Positions 1-9,854 of a DNA stretch of 64,000 nucleotides are shown here, one piece after another. The notes beneath the pieces are model-generated. The model had not been told where the DNA came from. It made no database searches and saw nothing but the letters and a program-made list of their open reading frames with translations. Within the stretch, counting starts at the first letter, position 1; the number at the start of each line of letters is the position of its first letter. The DNA comes from Oxytricha trifallax (taxonomy: Eukaryota; Ciliophora; Spirotrichea; Sporadotrichida; Oxytrichidae), in contig ARYC01017223.1 in the NCBI GenBank assembly GCA_000711775.1, positions 109,405 through 173,404 of the forward strand. The letters run 5' to 3'. A program made the position numbers and the translations under genes.

Positions 1-406
1 CGATTAAAATTTGAAAATGCAATTTTAATATATATTTGTGGGGAGAAGCTAAAATAAAACCAAAGATATAAATAATATTACTTATATTCATTTTCAAAAT
101 TTTCTTTCATAACAAAGAAAATCAATTAAGGTTTTGGAAAATATTAAATTAATCAAAGGTTTTGGAAAGTTTTACTATACCCTAAAAAGCTTGAAACTAT
201 ATTTTTTTATATTTATTCAAACTTGCCAAAATATATTCTCAATTATATTTTAATTTTTTATGGGGGGATAAATCCCAAAATCACATATATTATGTAATAA
301 TCGTAATTATAAATAATAATTTATACCGCTTTTGATTAAGTGACTCTCATCTCTTAATTATTTTATAATATTTAGTTTGCGATGAGTTTAAGAATTTATA
401 ATATTT

Positions 407-560
407 ATGATAAATAAATCAACAACCCAGAGTGGCAACGGGGGTCTCACCGGAGGCAACCCTGTTCCCACTCAGTCCGCTTTCGACTCCTATGTTTACG
501 CTCGACAGCATCCCTAAGTCACCCAAAACCTTGACAATTCTTTTAGCAAAAGTTTTTTAT
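407..560 (+). CDS. Probable gene piece (MDS), unknown product
   Basis: A GC-richer island in AT-rich DNA. With TAA as Gln it reads from an ATG at 407 as a G/N/Q/P-rich peptide including NGGLTGGNPVPTQSAFDSY and ARQHPQVTQNLDN, and then runs into AT-rich DNA. The composition matches the Q/N-rich pieces at 1.7-2.8 kb, so it may be the first segment of that gene. I found no pointer joining it in frame to the next piece. Other frames are also open here, so the frame choice rests on composition only. Bases 1-406 show no coding signal. Confidence 0.4.
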
Positions 561-574
561 ATTTCTTATGATCA

Positions 575-586
575 GGGGTTTTGGGG
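575..586 (+). repeat. Telomere-like G4T4G4 block followed by AAT
   Basis: GGGGTTTTGGGG directly followed by AAT. The right ends of the TBE elements in this window are G4T4G4TTTTG followed by AAT, so this could be a stub of a TBE end. No TBE genes or left end lie next to it, so chance is possible. Confidence 0.35.
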
Positions 587-757
587 AATGGAATTTAAAC
601 TATTTCATTAAATTAAACTAAATTTATTTAATTTTTAATTCAAATAGTGCCTACTAAAACTAAGCATATTTTGCCAATAGAAGCTAAATGATTTAAATTT
701 AATTAGTTTTAATAATAAAAAAATATTATATGAATTAATTGAAATTATTAAAAACTA

Positions 758-1465
758 TATTATTGAAATACATTTGAAATGGGAAAATTCAAAAATAAAA
801 AAGAGATGTTTTTTTTAAATTATATATAACAGCCAGTAATTAGGAGTGTTCTAAATTCTAATTTGATTTATATTATTTTAACAGTAATCTATTTTAAATT
901 AAAAATTATTAATTAAATCAATTAATTATATATAATTAGTGGTCTAGTGGTCTGGCCATAGTTTTTGGTGGTCTAGTGGTCAGGTGGTCTGGCCGGGGTG
1001 AATAACACGGTACTTACTAATGAAACTTTTTCAAAATCTCTTGTGACATGTTCAAGATTTTCAAGGATGTTCATTCTGAATCGGTAGAAGTTAATATCTG
1101 GGAGATAAGCATCAGCAGCAGCGGAGTCAGTGTTGAATGCATCGGTGACAGTCACGTTGATGTAGTATTGATCTCCATTTACTTCGTCTACAATAGGTGC
1201 ATCTTTAGCTTTTATACGGTGGACCATAAAAATTCCGGCCAGACCACTAGACCACCAAAAACTATGGCCAGACCACTAGACCACTAATTATATATAATTA
1301 ATTAATTTAATTAATAATTTTTAATTTAAAATAGATTACTGTTAAAATAATATAAATCAAATTAGAATTAAGAACACTCCTAATTACTGGCTGTTATATA
1401 TAATTTTAAAAAACATCTCTTTTTTATTTTTGAATTTTCCCATTTCAAATGTATTTCAATAATAT
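758..1465. mobile_element. Short inverted-repeat (MITE-like) element
   Basis: Two arms of about 235 bp (758-998 and 1232-1465) are near-perfect reverse complements around a ~230 bp centre. The outer ends contain ATTTGAAATGGGAAAATTC, and further in AACAGCCAGTAATT. The inner ends carry GC-richer subrepeats of the type GGTCTAGTGGTCTGGCC. The outer ends resemble those of the large palindromic element at 15738-24473 (ATTTTAAATGGGAAATTAC, AACAGCCAATAATT), so this is probably a small non-autonomous relative. Both flanks are AT-rich; no clear target duplication beyond TA-rich bases can be read. Confidence 0.7.
973..1227 (-). CDS. Captured coding fragment in the MITE centre
   Basis: An 84-codon ORF on the minus strand filling the centre of the inverted-repeat element. 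It has balanced codon use and no AT-bias. The core contains EVNGDQYYINVTVTDAF and PDINFYRFRMNILENLEHV, protein-like, with a faint resemblance to extracellular beta-sandwich (cadherin-type) strands. The first and last residues come from the inverted-repeat arms, so the natural borders are probably those of the centre (about 999-1231). It may be a gene piece picked up by the element, or an MDS. Function unknown. Confidence 0.4.
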   Translation of the reverse strand: MVHRIKAKDAPIVDEVNGDQYYINVTVTDAFNTDSAAADAYLPDINFYRFRMNILENLEHVTRDFEKVSLVSTVLFTPARPPDH

Positions 1466-1740
1466 TCAATGATGCAGTAGTAAGTCTATAATAGTTTGAG
1501 GAGAGATTCTTAAAATTAGAAATATATTTGTGTTTATATTTAAGATTTGAAAACTAATAACTTTTATAGATAAACTAGTGAAACTTAAAAATTATAAGGA
1601 TATATATATATATATATATATTTTTTTATATATAAAAAATGAATCATTTTCCTGAAGTTTTTATTTATAACATTAAAAAGTTAAAAATTAGGCAAAATTA
1701 TAATAAAGATATATTGTAACTCTTAAACAATTATAATAAT

Positions 1741-4290
1741 ATGCCGGAGCCCAAGGAAACTAAATCCCACTGAATCAAACATTCCAGAATATCGAATACT
1801 ACCAGAAGCTTGGCCAGCCAAACTTCCAAAACTCATTAAATAATTTTTCCAATAATATTGAATCATTAAATTTTGGTAAATAAAGTAAACAATTAGAAAG
1901 AGTATCTTTTGTTGGTAAATTTGTTAAGAAAAATATTTTTAAGTTTATTTCATTTATTTTATTGTAGTATTTGGGGTGCTCAGATCCCTATCGACTAATT
2001 ACGATAAGGATTTGTCGGAGTTAAAAATTCCACTGCTGTATATTTTTAAGTTTTAACATAAATATATTTATAGGTTAAGATTAACATTAACTAAATACTT
2101 TAAGTTTTTTAAACTTTTAAAGTATATTTAATTTTATAATTTATTTCTGTATATGGGGATAACTAATAAGTTAGTTAAAATAGTCACTTATCCATTAGGG
2201 GACAGCCTATGTAAACTCAATAGAACTTGGCCTTCTAGTACTTCCAAAACCCAAGCCAGAGAGACCTAGCTACTGCAGCTTCTTATTTATAAACAGGAGC
2301 TTATCAGTTCAATAATAGCGCGGCCATATCTATCATAAAAATAAAATTTATTTCTATTTTCAATAATTCATTATCGGAAAATGTCATTAAATTTACCCAC
2401 TCGCCAAGTACTACTAATTAAGTTTATTATAATAATTTCTCAAAATGTAAATATTATTTTAATTTTTAGATAATTAGGCAATAATATCAATTATAATAAC
2501 TCAATAGGGTAGGCTTACAAATAAGATTTACCATAACCTAATTTCTCACAGTTTAACAAGACCTTCACTGATGTACTCGATTCACAGCAGCAACAATAGT
2601 ATTGTTTAATTGAAATGTATCATACTTTGTTTTAAAGTTAAGTTTATCATTCTTTAAATTTTGCTATTGTAAATTACAAAATATTTTATTATTAGAATAG
2701 TTACTTACTAATGCCCCTTTTCGATAGCACCCCCAGTAAAACCAGCAAACAGCTCAAAACCACAATGAGACTTCACTCATTACTCCCTATAATTTTTTAT
2801 TTTCCTTTAGATTTTTAAATTCTTAAAATTTTTAGACTTGTTGTATAGATATAACAATTTGAAAATTACTTATAAAATTGTATGAATTTCATCTTAATGG
2901 AATTACTTATTAGTCTTTTATTTTATTTTAATATCATACATACATCACATCATTAATTTACGTTAATTTTAACTGTGTTATTCATATATTTTTGAAATTA
3001 TTCTAATCAAGGCCTCTTAATTTCCTCATAATAATATTGTTGGGGATAGAAAGGTTATTGATAAATTTTATATTAAAACCATAAATTATCAAATTAACTA
3101 AATTATAAAGAGACACCACGTGTCAGTATTGTATGGTTTGTCAAAGAGAGATGATCTAAAATGATATTCAAAATTTCAAATAATTTACATATATTTTTCA
3201 GTTTTATATGAAATCAGAGTTATAAAAGCAAATTTAGTAAAATTATAAATATATTTCGTGTTCAACCCTATCACTGGAAAATATTTACCTCTTCACTAGG
3301 CCTGCCTTGATATCCTAGGCATGAACACTGGCTTCGTGAGAATAAACTAATTTGTTTCTCAAGGCTCTTAAAATATTGAATAAGCTGAAGGCCAAATTTT
3401 AAACAATAAAATCTCAGTAGATTTATAAGTTATCTCTCATTAGCATTCCCCTAAAAATTCTATAAATTATAATAATGAAAAAAATCTTCTTGGAATTTAT
3501 TTTCTTTACTCATTACTTGACTTTACCTCAGATTATTTTATCAACCTCTTATCCTTATTAATTTCAATTAAAAATTAACTTTTTTCCACATGATTTCTTC
3601 CCATAAAAAGTATTAGTAAGTAATCATAGACCGTAATTTTAATCGATAAAATTATATCAAACTAATTCTAGTACAATTATATTTGATCAGAGCGATTTGA
3701 CACTCGAGAGAGTCAACCAAGAAATTAACAATTTCAAAAATTTAACAGGAGAAAGTGGCAATTTCTAGGCCCTAGCTTTTTCTGAAATTTATCGATTTAT
3801 TAAGATTTGCTCTAACGCTCCTAATCTGAATCAAGAAATTTCTTTTACTATCTAATAGCCTCAATTTTAAGTCAAGTTGAATATTAAAAGAGAATCTGAC
3901 TAAACAGTCACCGGAGCTTCATTGATAATAAATGGGATGATAGATGTCTCTGAGTACATCCGAACGCAAAAGTTTGACTAGCTCATCACATTTTTATGTT
4001 TAAATTACTATTAAGATTCAAGGATAATATGAAATTTAGCAAATAAAATTTTACATTTGAAGCCCAAAGTCAAGATGACATATTACTAGAGATTTAACTT
4101 GTTATTTCCAAAGTCCCTGTTAATGATAATATTTCAGCCATTCAATAGGACTTAATAAGAATTAGAGATTTCAGCTTTATTATCGCCTACTTAAAGAAAA
4201 ATGAAGTCCAAGAAAATCCAGCTTTTCCAGAGAAGGTAATGAAGGAAGAGAACAAGGGATCGCCCATTAACATTTAGAAAATATTCAACA
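1741..4290 (+). CDS. Unrecognised Q/N-rich gene split into many MDSs
   Basis: A series of coding islands in the same direction, separated by AT-rich DNA and readable only with TAA/TAG as Gln. Islands with sample peptides: 1741-1880 (QNIEYYQKLGQPNFQ), 1970-2040 (WGAQIPIDQLRQGFVGV), 2152-2330 (RGQPMQTQQNLAFQYFQNP), 2520-2630 (NFSQFNKTFTDVLDSQQQ), 2700-2810 (RQHPQQNQQTAQNHNETS), 3005-3170 (short and weak), 3290-3420 (LDILGMNTGFVRINQFVS), 3591-4030 (TLERVNQEINNFKNLTGES; IYRFIKICSNAPNLN), 4056-4290 (DDILLEIQLVISKVPVNDN). The N-terminal part is low-complexity and the C-terminal part looks helical and folded. Individual pointers were not resolved, so order and exact borders are uncertain. I do not recognise the family. 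Confidence 0.5.
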
Positions 4291-5084
4291 ATTTGATAAA
4301 ATACTTATAAATATATAAAATAAATTCAAGAATTATTATAATAAATAATTTTAAATCCAATTTTTTACGAGCTTAGTTAAAAAATATATATATATTTTTT
4401 AGTTAGCTCGTGATATAACTAAAGTAACTTTTATATAAAACTTATTTTTGTTTTTAATTACGACTTATAATATTTTCTTTTGAGTTGAAACTATTATTTC
4501 AATAAATATTTCTAATCTTTAAATCTGACATACATGATTGGTTTATTTTTTAATAAGAAATAATAAAAACTTAGACATTAAAATGCAAACACATTTAATA
4601 AATACATAACTTCATATTTTATTATTTAAAGTTATTCACTTGAATAACTCTTAAAAACATAACTATATTTAAACATAAAATAAACACGAATATTATAAAT
4701 CATGATTTTGATTATTTACTCATTCACTGGTAAATCTTTATAATTTTACATATCGACTTCCAGCTACAACAAAGATAAACTTAATTAAATACACTTAATA
4801 TATAACTATTATAATTTATAAATCATCAATAAACTGTTTTTTCAAATGAAAAATTAAAATTTAGTTCTCCGTGTTTTAGAATTAAAACCCTTCCCAAAAT
4901 CCTTATTTATCCACCTCAACTGTCTATACAGACGACATTTTTTAAAAGAAAAAAGCTTATTCAATATAAGAGAGATAACTCTATGACTACAGAAATGACT
5001 GTTATTTTTATTTATATAAATTTATTTTGAATTTTGAATATTTTTGTTAATGTTCAAGCAATTAAATTGACTGTGACTCTAAAA
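4291..5084. other. AT-rich spacer or IES, no gene seen
   Basis: About 80% AT. A few short open stretches near 4720 and 4870 were not convincing. It lies between the end of the Q/N-rich gene and the PUF gene. Confidence 0.5.
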
Positions 5085-5125
5085 CTTAACTGTCTGGACT
5101 AACCTACTTCAACACTATTGACTCT

Positions 5126-6886
5126 ATGAGTTAATCCACTGCTTAAAAATCAAATGGTACCCCAGAGAAAGCTCAAGGATTCTTCCCTCCCCCAGGTTTC
5201 CCATAGTAAATGGCCAATTAGGGTAACAACTCCATTTAAATGAATCCCTTCATTTGTTTCAACCCAAATTCCAATGAGTTTGTACCAAGAAACCTCAACA
5301 CTACTACTCTAGCTATTACTGACTCAGCTTAAAAACATCACCCTCAACCAAGAAGAGTAAGCTCAAACAACAGCAGCGATGAAAGCATGAAATCCAAGTC
5401 ACAAAAGGGTGTTTAACCATAAATTTAAATTCATCATGGCTAAATTATTGCCAGAGTCATTACTAAAATAGGGTCTAAGGAATACCAAAAGCTCGTTGAA
5501 AGAGCTAACCCAGAAATTATTGAACAAATTGTTTTAGAGATTGAGAACAACTTCTCTGACCTCCTTGTTGACCATTAATTCATATTTTATTAATAAATTA
5601 AGTTAAAAAAATAATTATTAATAGCAGATTACGGTAACTACTTCTGCCAGAAGCTATTCCTCAACATTAATTCAGAGCAAAAAATGAGACTTCTTAAGAC
5701 TTTGAACTAAATTCATGTTAATCCAGAGGACATGAGAGAAAAAGTCAGTAAAAAACGATTAAAGACTAAATTCTTGTTTGTTTCACAAGACCAAAGAGGT
5801 ACTCATGCTATTCAGACTTTCTTGGAAGTCCTCTAAGAACATCAATTCAAATTGGTAATTGCTGACATTATTCAAAAAGATCTTCTCAAGTATGCTTATA
5901 ACAAGAACTCAAACCACGTTGTCATTAAATTCTTGAAGTTGACTGAAACCCAACCATACTTGGATAAGATTTATGAACTTTTAGTTTAAAACTTTGAACA
6001 ACTTGCCTAAGATGCTAATGGCTTACCAATTTTAGAATTTATGATTATTTAAAAGCAAAATGTTTAATATTATTCATTCATTGTGAAGATGGCCATTCAA
6101 AAGTTCAATAATCCTGAGCTTAACTAAAAGATTGTTTAAGCCATGAATAGAAATGCAATGGCTCTTTGCTAAAACGCATATGGTAACTATGCTCTCTAAG
6201 TTGCCTTAGAATACTGGAATCCTGAAAACTGTGAAGAATTTACCAAGGAGTTTATTCCAAACCTCCAACAACTAGCTGTCTAAAAGTTCTCTTCAAATGT
6301 CATTGAGAAAGCACTTGATAAAGCAAGATAAGCTATGATTATACTTTTTTTAATATAACCAGTTGTTGAGCTTTTTGCAAATGAAGTATGCAGAGGAGAC
6401 ATGCTCAGAGTCTTGGTAAGAGTGAACTATGGTTACTATGTCGTTGAGAGAATTCTCATGAACTGCAAAAACGAGGAGCTTAACCATAAACTTAGATCAC
6501 TTGCTCAAAAGAATCTTGTACATTTGGGTTCTAATTCACTTAGAAATAAGTGGCTTAACATGCTTGACAAGTCCTAAAAGGGGTCTCTAAGCTTGAAGCA
6601 TTCTTGCAACAACCAAATTAATTATAAAAGGCTTATAAAATACTTTTTAATATTATTTTAATTGAATTATCTGAATTGATATTTCCCTACTCGATTTTTA
6701 ATCAATCATAATAAGGCATTTATAAACCTTGTGAAAGGTGGTGAAGATGACAAGAACGATCGACAGCATATGGACGATTACGAAGACTACACCGAAAACG
6801 ACTACACTCACTACAGTCAACAAGAGACCTACGAATCTTCTTACAACAAAACCATGAAGAAAGGTCACTACATTGACTACGATTGA
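5126..6886 (+). CDS. PUF (Pumilio-family) RNA-binding protein, germline version with three IESs
   Basis: A sequence-specific binder of mRNA 3'UTRs, normally a translational repressor acting in the cytoplasm. It starts at the ATG at 5126 after an upstream AT-rich leader. An N-terminal low-complexity Q/N/P/S part is followed by Pumilio repeats with typical core signatures: DHYGNYFCQKLFLNI, QDQRGTHAIQTFLEVL, NSNHVVIKFLKL, NAYGNYALQVALEYW, FSSNVIEKALDKA and NYGYYVVERILMN. The tail is acidic and tyrosine-rich (MDDYEDYTENDYTHYSQQE) and ends at TGA 6884-6886. Four MDSs (to 5577, 5628-6331, 6355-6639, 6720 onward) join in frame by pointers ATTA, ATAA and TTATAAA. The gene looks complete. Many Gln codons are TAA/TAG. 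Confidence 0.93.
5574..5627. other. IES 1 of the PUF gene, pointer ATTA
   Basis: 54 bp, AT-rich. ATTA occurs at 5574-5577 and 5628-5631. Deleting one copy plus the DNA between restores the codons for VDHYGNYFCQK, the expected PUF repeat sequence; reading through instead destroys it. Confidence 0.9.
6328..6354. other. IES 2 of the PUF gene, pointer ATAA
   Basis: Only 27 bp. ATAA occurs at 6328-6331 and 6355-6358. Precise removal joins KALDKARQ to PVVELFANE in frame. Confidence 0.88.
6633..6719. other. IES 3 of the PUF gene, pointer TTATAAA
   Basis: 87 bp. TTATAAA occurs at 6633-6639 and 6720-6726. Precise removal joins NYKRLI to NLVKGGEDD in frame, reaching the C-terminal acidic tail and TGA. 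Confidence 0.9.
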
Positions 6887-7140
6887 GCTTAAGCTGTCGT
6901 TTGATCAAGAAATTATTGATCAAATACTTAAAATAGCATTCTGAATGAGAGACTATAACATTTTGGAATAGCTTAATAACTAAATTTCATCTAAAACTGA
7001 GTAAACTTTATAAAAGTGGGCTAGCCTTATAGAGTCACTTATTTATTTTTGCAATTAAATCTTATATGTAAAATATAAACTTTATATATCTATTATACAC
7101 TAGTAAATTTAAACTTCTTATTATTACAAAAACATCATCC

Positions 7141-7575
7141 TTAAGTAGAAAGCATGCCAAAAAAGCCCATAGGAAGCTAAGGAAATTCTTTGAACTCATT
7201 CAAAAGAGTTTATTAAGAAATATTTTAGTTTTCTTAGGTTTACTTGACAAGCTCTATCGAAAAATATTATCAAAGAAACTAAAGCCTAACAACGAAGAAG
7301 ATGTAATATTTCAAAAATTAATACTCAAAGCCAGATTTATTAATTATATAACCTAATCCGATGACGTATAAAAAACTATATAATCCGTTTTATATAATTA
7401 TATATTAAAAACATCACTCATGCGACAACGCACAAATATTTTTACTTATAATCCTATCAAATTTCTTGAGTAAATTTTGCCAATTTTTCTCTCAAATACT
7501 CATTAAAATTTCTTTTTTACGAATAAAAAAATAAAAACCTTTATAGAATTTCAAATTTTGAATCTAGTAGAAGAA
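7141..7575 (+). CDS. TGA-free open frame, unknown
   Basis: A 145-codon frame with TAA/TAG as Gln ends at TGA just as the katanin-like piece begins in another frame. Its first part is less AT-biased and reads as a basic helical segment (KHAKKAHRKLRKFFELIQ, LLDKLYRKILSKKLKP). The rest is AT-rich and may be chance. The basic part is faintly like segments of bacterial DDE transposases, but I cannot verify that. Bases 6887-7140 before it show nothing. Confidence 0.25.
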
Positions 7576-8265
7576 TGAAAACAGAACTCTTGATTTAGTT
7601 AGACGGACTAATTAAATCCTCTAATGAGAGAGTTTTCTTATTGGCAGCAAGTAATTTACCTTGGGAATTAGATACTGCTCTGCTTAGAAGATTGGAAAAA
7701 CGTATCCTTGTGCCAATTAAAATTGATATAATTGTACTTTGGTGTGAAATTCATAAGAAAAATAAAATGTTATAAATAATATCAATGCCACTACCTAGCA
7801 AAGAAGCGAGAGAAGACATGCTTATGAAACTTGTACCTGCAAAAATGAGCGATAATATTGATTACAGTGAATTTGCAACGAATTTAGAAGTAAGTCGTTA
7901 AAAATATATCATTGACTTGAATTTCCACTACAAGTCCAAACACATATAAAACAACAGTATGATATTAAACCATTTTTTCTATTAGGGCTATTCAGGAAGT
8001 GATATTCGTTTGGTTTGCAAAGAAGCTGCTATGAAGCCCCTACGTCGCTTAATGGAAAATATAGAACTACAAACTGATTTTAATACGATAAACTGGAGTG
8101 TCGCTGCTGACCCTAAATCAATCCCCTCCCCTGGTCCAGTTACTAATTAAGACTTTAAGAGCGCTTTATCTACTACTAAAGCAGCTGCACATACATAACA
8201 CTTGAGTAAATATCAAAAGTGGATGGAAGAATTCGGATCATTTATATATCAATTATTTTTATTTA
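7555..8265 (+). CDS. KATNAL2-like: Katanin p60-like AAA ATPase (KATNAL2 type), C-terminal half only
   Basis: Microtubule-severing AAA ATPase. This stretch encodes only the part after Walker [17 protein letters not shown], sensor region [33 protein letters not shown] (two arginines in the arginine-finger position), [20 protein letters not shown] and the C-terminal helix [11 protein letters not shown]. An IES (pointer TGCCA) and a GT-AG intron are removed to read it. Walker A and B are absent upstream on this strand. The N-terminal half lies at 9855-11097 on the opposite strand, so the gene is scrambled. The exact stop is uncertain: the frame stays open past FGS for more than 40 codons, whereas family members end about there. 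Confidence 0.88.
7711..7785. other. IES in the katanin-like C-terminal half, pointer TGCCA
   Basis: 75 bp. TGCCA occurs at 7711-7715 and 7786-7790. Removal joins EKRILVP to [10 protein letters not shown] in frame, as in KATNAL2 relatives. Confidence 0.88.
7890..7985 (+). other. Spliceosomal intron, 96 bp
   Basis: GTAAGT donor and TTCTATTAG acceptor, phase 0, joining TNLE to GYSGSDI. Splicing recreates the conserved EGYSGSDI motif. Confidence 0.85.
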
Positions 8266-8789
8266 AACCAGAAGTATATTTTTAACCAATCCAAATAATT
8301 TATCTCTAATAAAATATATTGAATCAGTATGATGATAGAGACTAATAAATCTTTGGATTTTGGATATAAAAAGACTCCCTAATATTTCATGTGTGATTAA
8401 CTTAGATTATCCCTCTTTAACTTAAATTTAGAAAATATGATATTTGAAATGTATGAATAGTATGAGATTTAATTATTAATTAAGGGAAGCGTGAATGTGT
8501 GATTAATAGAGCGATAGACTACATATATAAATATAAAAAGTAATATTGGAGAATCTTGTTATAAAATATTGAATTGAAGAGAGAAAGACATTCATTCGTT
8601 CATAATATAAAGTATGAATTTATTTGAGGTTCTTTTACAAGAATAATTGGGAAAAAAGAACTATTATAAAATATTTTCATAAATTCGTGGGAAACGACTG
8701 CTTATCAATATCTTCGCTGCTAATCAATCCTTTTAACAAGCTGACTGCCACTTGGCTTGTTTAGGTGCGAATGGCATTTGATTGTGTGC

Positions 8790-9527
8790 TCATTTCTTCT
8801 CCTCCTTCTTGGCGGCGGTACCCTTGACGTGGGATCTGGCAGAAGCATTAAATGACTTTATTTTAATAGGATCCAATCAGTGCTTCAATCTAAATGTAGA
8901 GAAGCATAAAAATAAGCATGAAGTCTTTGCACTCTCTTGAGAGCAAGGGTTCTGGTTCTCTCTGAGATGTGAGTGAGGTTCTTGACAACTTTTGCGATTC
9001 TGTTGACGCCTCTTCTGACTGGTTGAGCTGAGTAGACGGCACCACTGGTTGATGACTTCTTGGCCTTGGCGATCTTGTTGTGGGATTTGTGTCTTTTAAG
9101 GAGTGAGAACTCGGCCTTCTTGCCCTTACCCTTTTATTTTCATATACAATAACAGGTTTAGAATTTTTAATCAAAATGAGTGTCATTTTTAATATAAATC
9201 AATATTTCAAGGAATAATTAACGATTGGATTTAAGAATATGCTTCTGATAAAAATGCTTATAGAAGAATTATATAAAGAATCTATAGATAAAAAACCTTA
9301 TCTCATATCTAAAATTAGAGCATATTTTAAATAATATCCTTCTTTGTGCTGACCTTAGCGACTTGAACACCAACAGCTTGGTTGTTGCTGAGACCTGATT
9401 GAGAGGCATTGTGGAACCCGGTGAGGTTGAGGGGATCGTGTGTGAATTACTGACCGTTGAACTTAACCAAGAAAGAGTTGTTCTTCTTTGTCAATTGCCA
9501 CAATACACTGTTGGGAAGCTTTACCAT
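8790..9527 (-). CDS. RPL28: 60S ribosomal protein eL28
   Basis: Large-subunit ribosomal protein. It starts at the ATG at 9527 (MVKLPNSVLWQLTKKNNSFL, then VKFNGQQFTHDPLNLTG), typical of the eL28 N-terminus. The second MDS is basic (KKAEFSLLKRHKSHNKIA; RRGVNRIAKVVKNLTH; ALKRVQRLHA) and the third gives SARSHVKGTAAKKEEKK before TGA at 8790. Two IESs are removed through pointers AAGG and ATGCTT (CCTT and AAGCAT on the + strand). The length of about 140 residues is normal for eL28. The whole gene lies between the two halves of the split katanin-like gene. Confidence 0.87.
8843..8913. other. IES in eL28, pointer ATGCTT (- strand)
   Basis: AAGCAT (+ strand) at 8843-8848 and 8914-8919. Removing the 71 bp joins VQRLHA to SARSHVKG in frame. 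A further AAGCAT at 8902-8907 lies within the IES. Confidence 0.82.
9134..9341. other. IES in eL28, pointer AAGG (- strand)
   Basis: CCTT (+ strand) at 9130-9133 and 9338-9341. Removal joins AKVSTKK to GKGKKAEFS in frame. Confidence 0.8.
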
Positions 9528-9854
9528 CTGACTATAAAATGAGTTATATTCTTTCCATATTTATTAGCGAAGAGCCTTACCTTATGTAATTAATAATTAA
9601 ATAATAAATCAATCATAGACCAGCAAGTTTATATTTTATAAAATGTTATAGATAAATGCGAGAATATCTCTGTTTGAATTACCCAGATTTTTATGTATTC
9701 AGAAGATATTTTTTTTTAAGTTTATTTATCACATTACATTCCATTTTTCATATCTCTTTCAATTTAAAGATTCCTTCAAAAAGTATAAGAATTTAAATCT
9801 CATATTTTTTAATATTTTTCCTCATTTTTAGTAGTATAACTTTTTGCAAATTTT
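9528..9854. other. Spacer between eL28 start and katanin-like N half
   Basis: AT-rich with no coding signal. It should hold the eL28 promoter, but no recognisable element beyond AT-richness is visible. Confidence 0.5.

Noticed and set aside
1048..1287. 79-codon + strand ORF
   Set aside because: Antisense to the 84-codon minus-strand frame and partly made of the inverted-repeat arm; less protein-like.
1600..1640. (TA)n runs here and at 10883-10902 as functional sites
   Set aside because: Simple-sequence repeats expected in ~80% AT germline DNA.
6720..6923. Minus-strand ORF over the PUF 3' end
   Set aside because: Shadow of the acidic C-terminal MDS, which joins in frame by its pointer.
8890..9186. 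98-codon minus-strand ORF
   Set aside because: A frame of the eL28 region that ignores the IESs; the eL28 frame has the conserved peptides.
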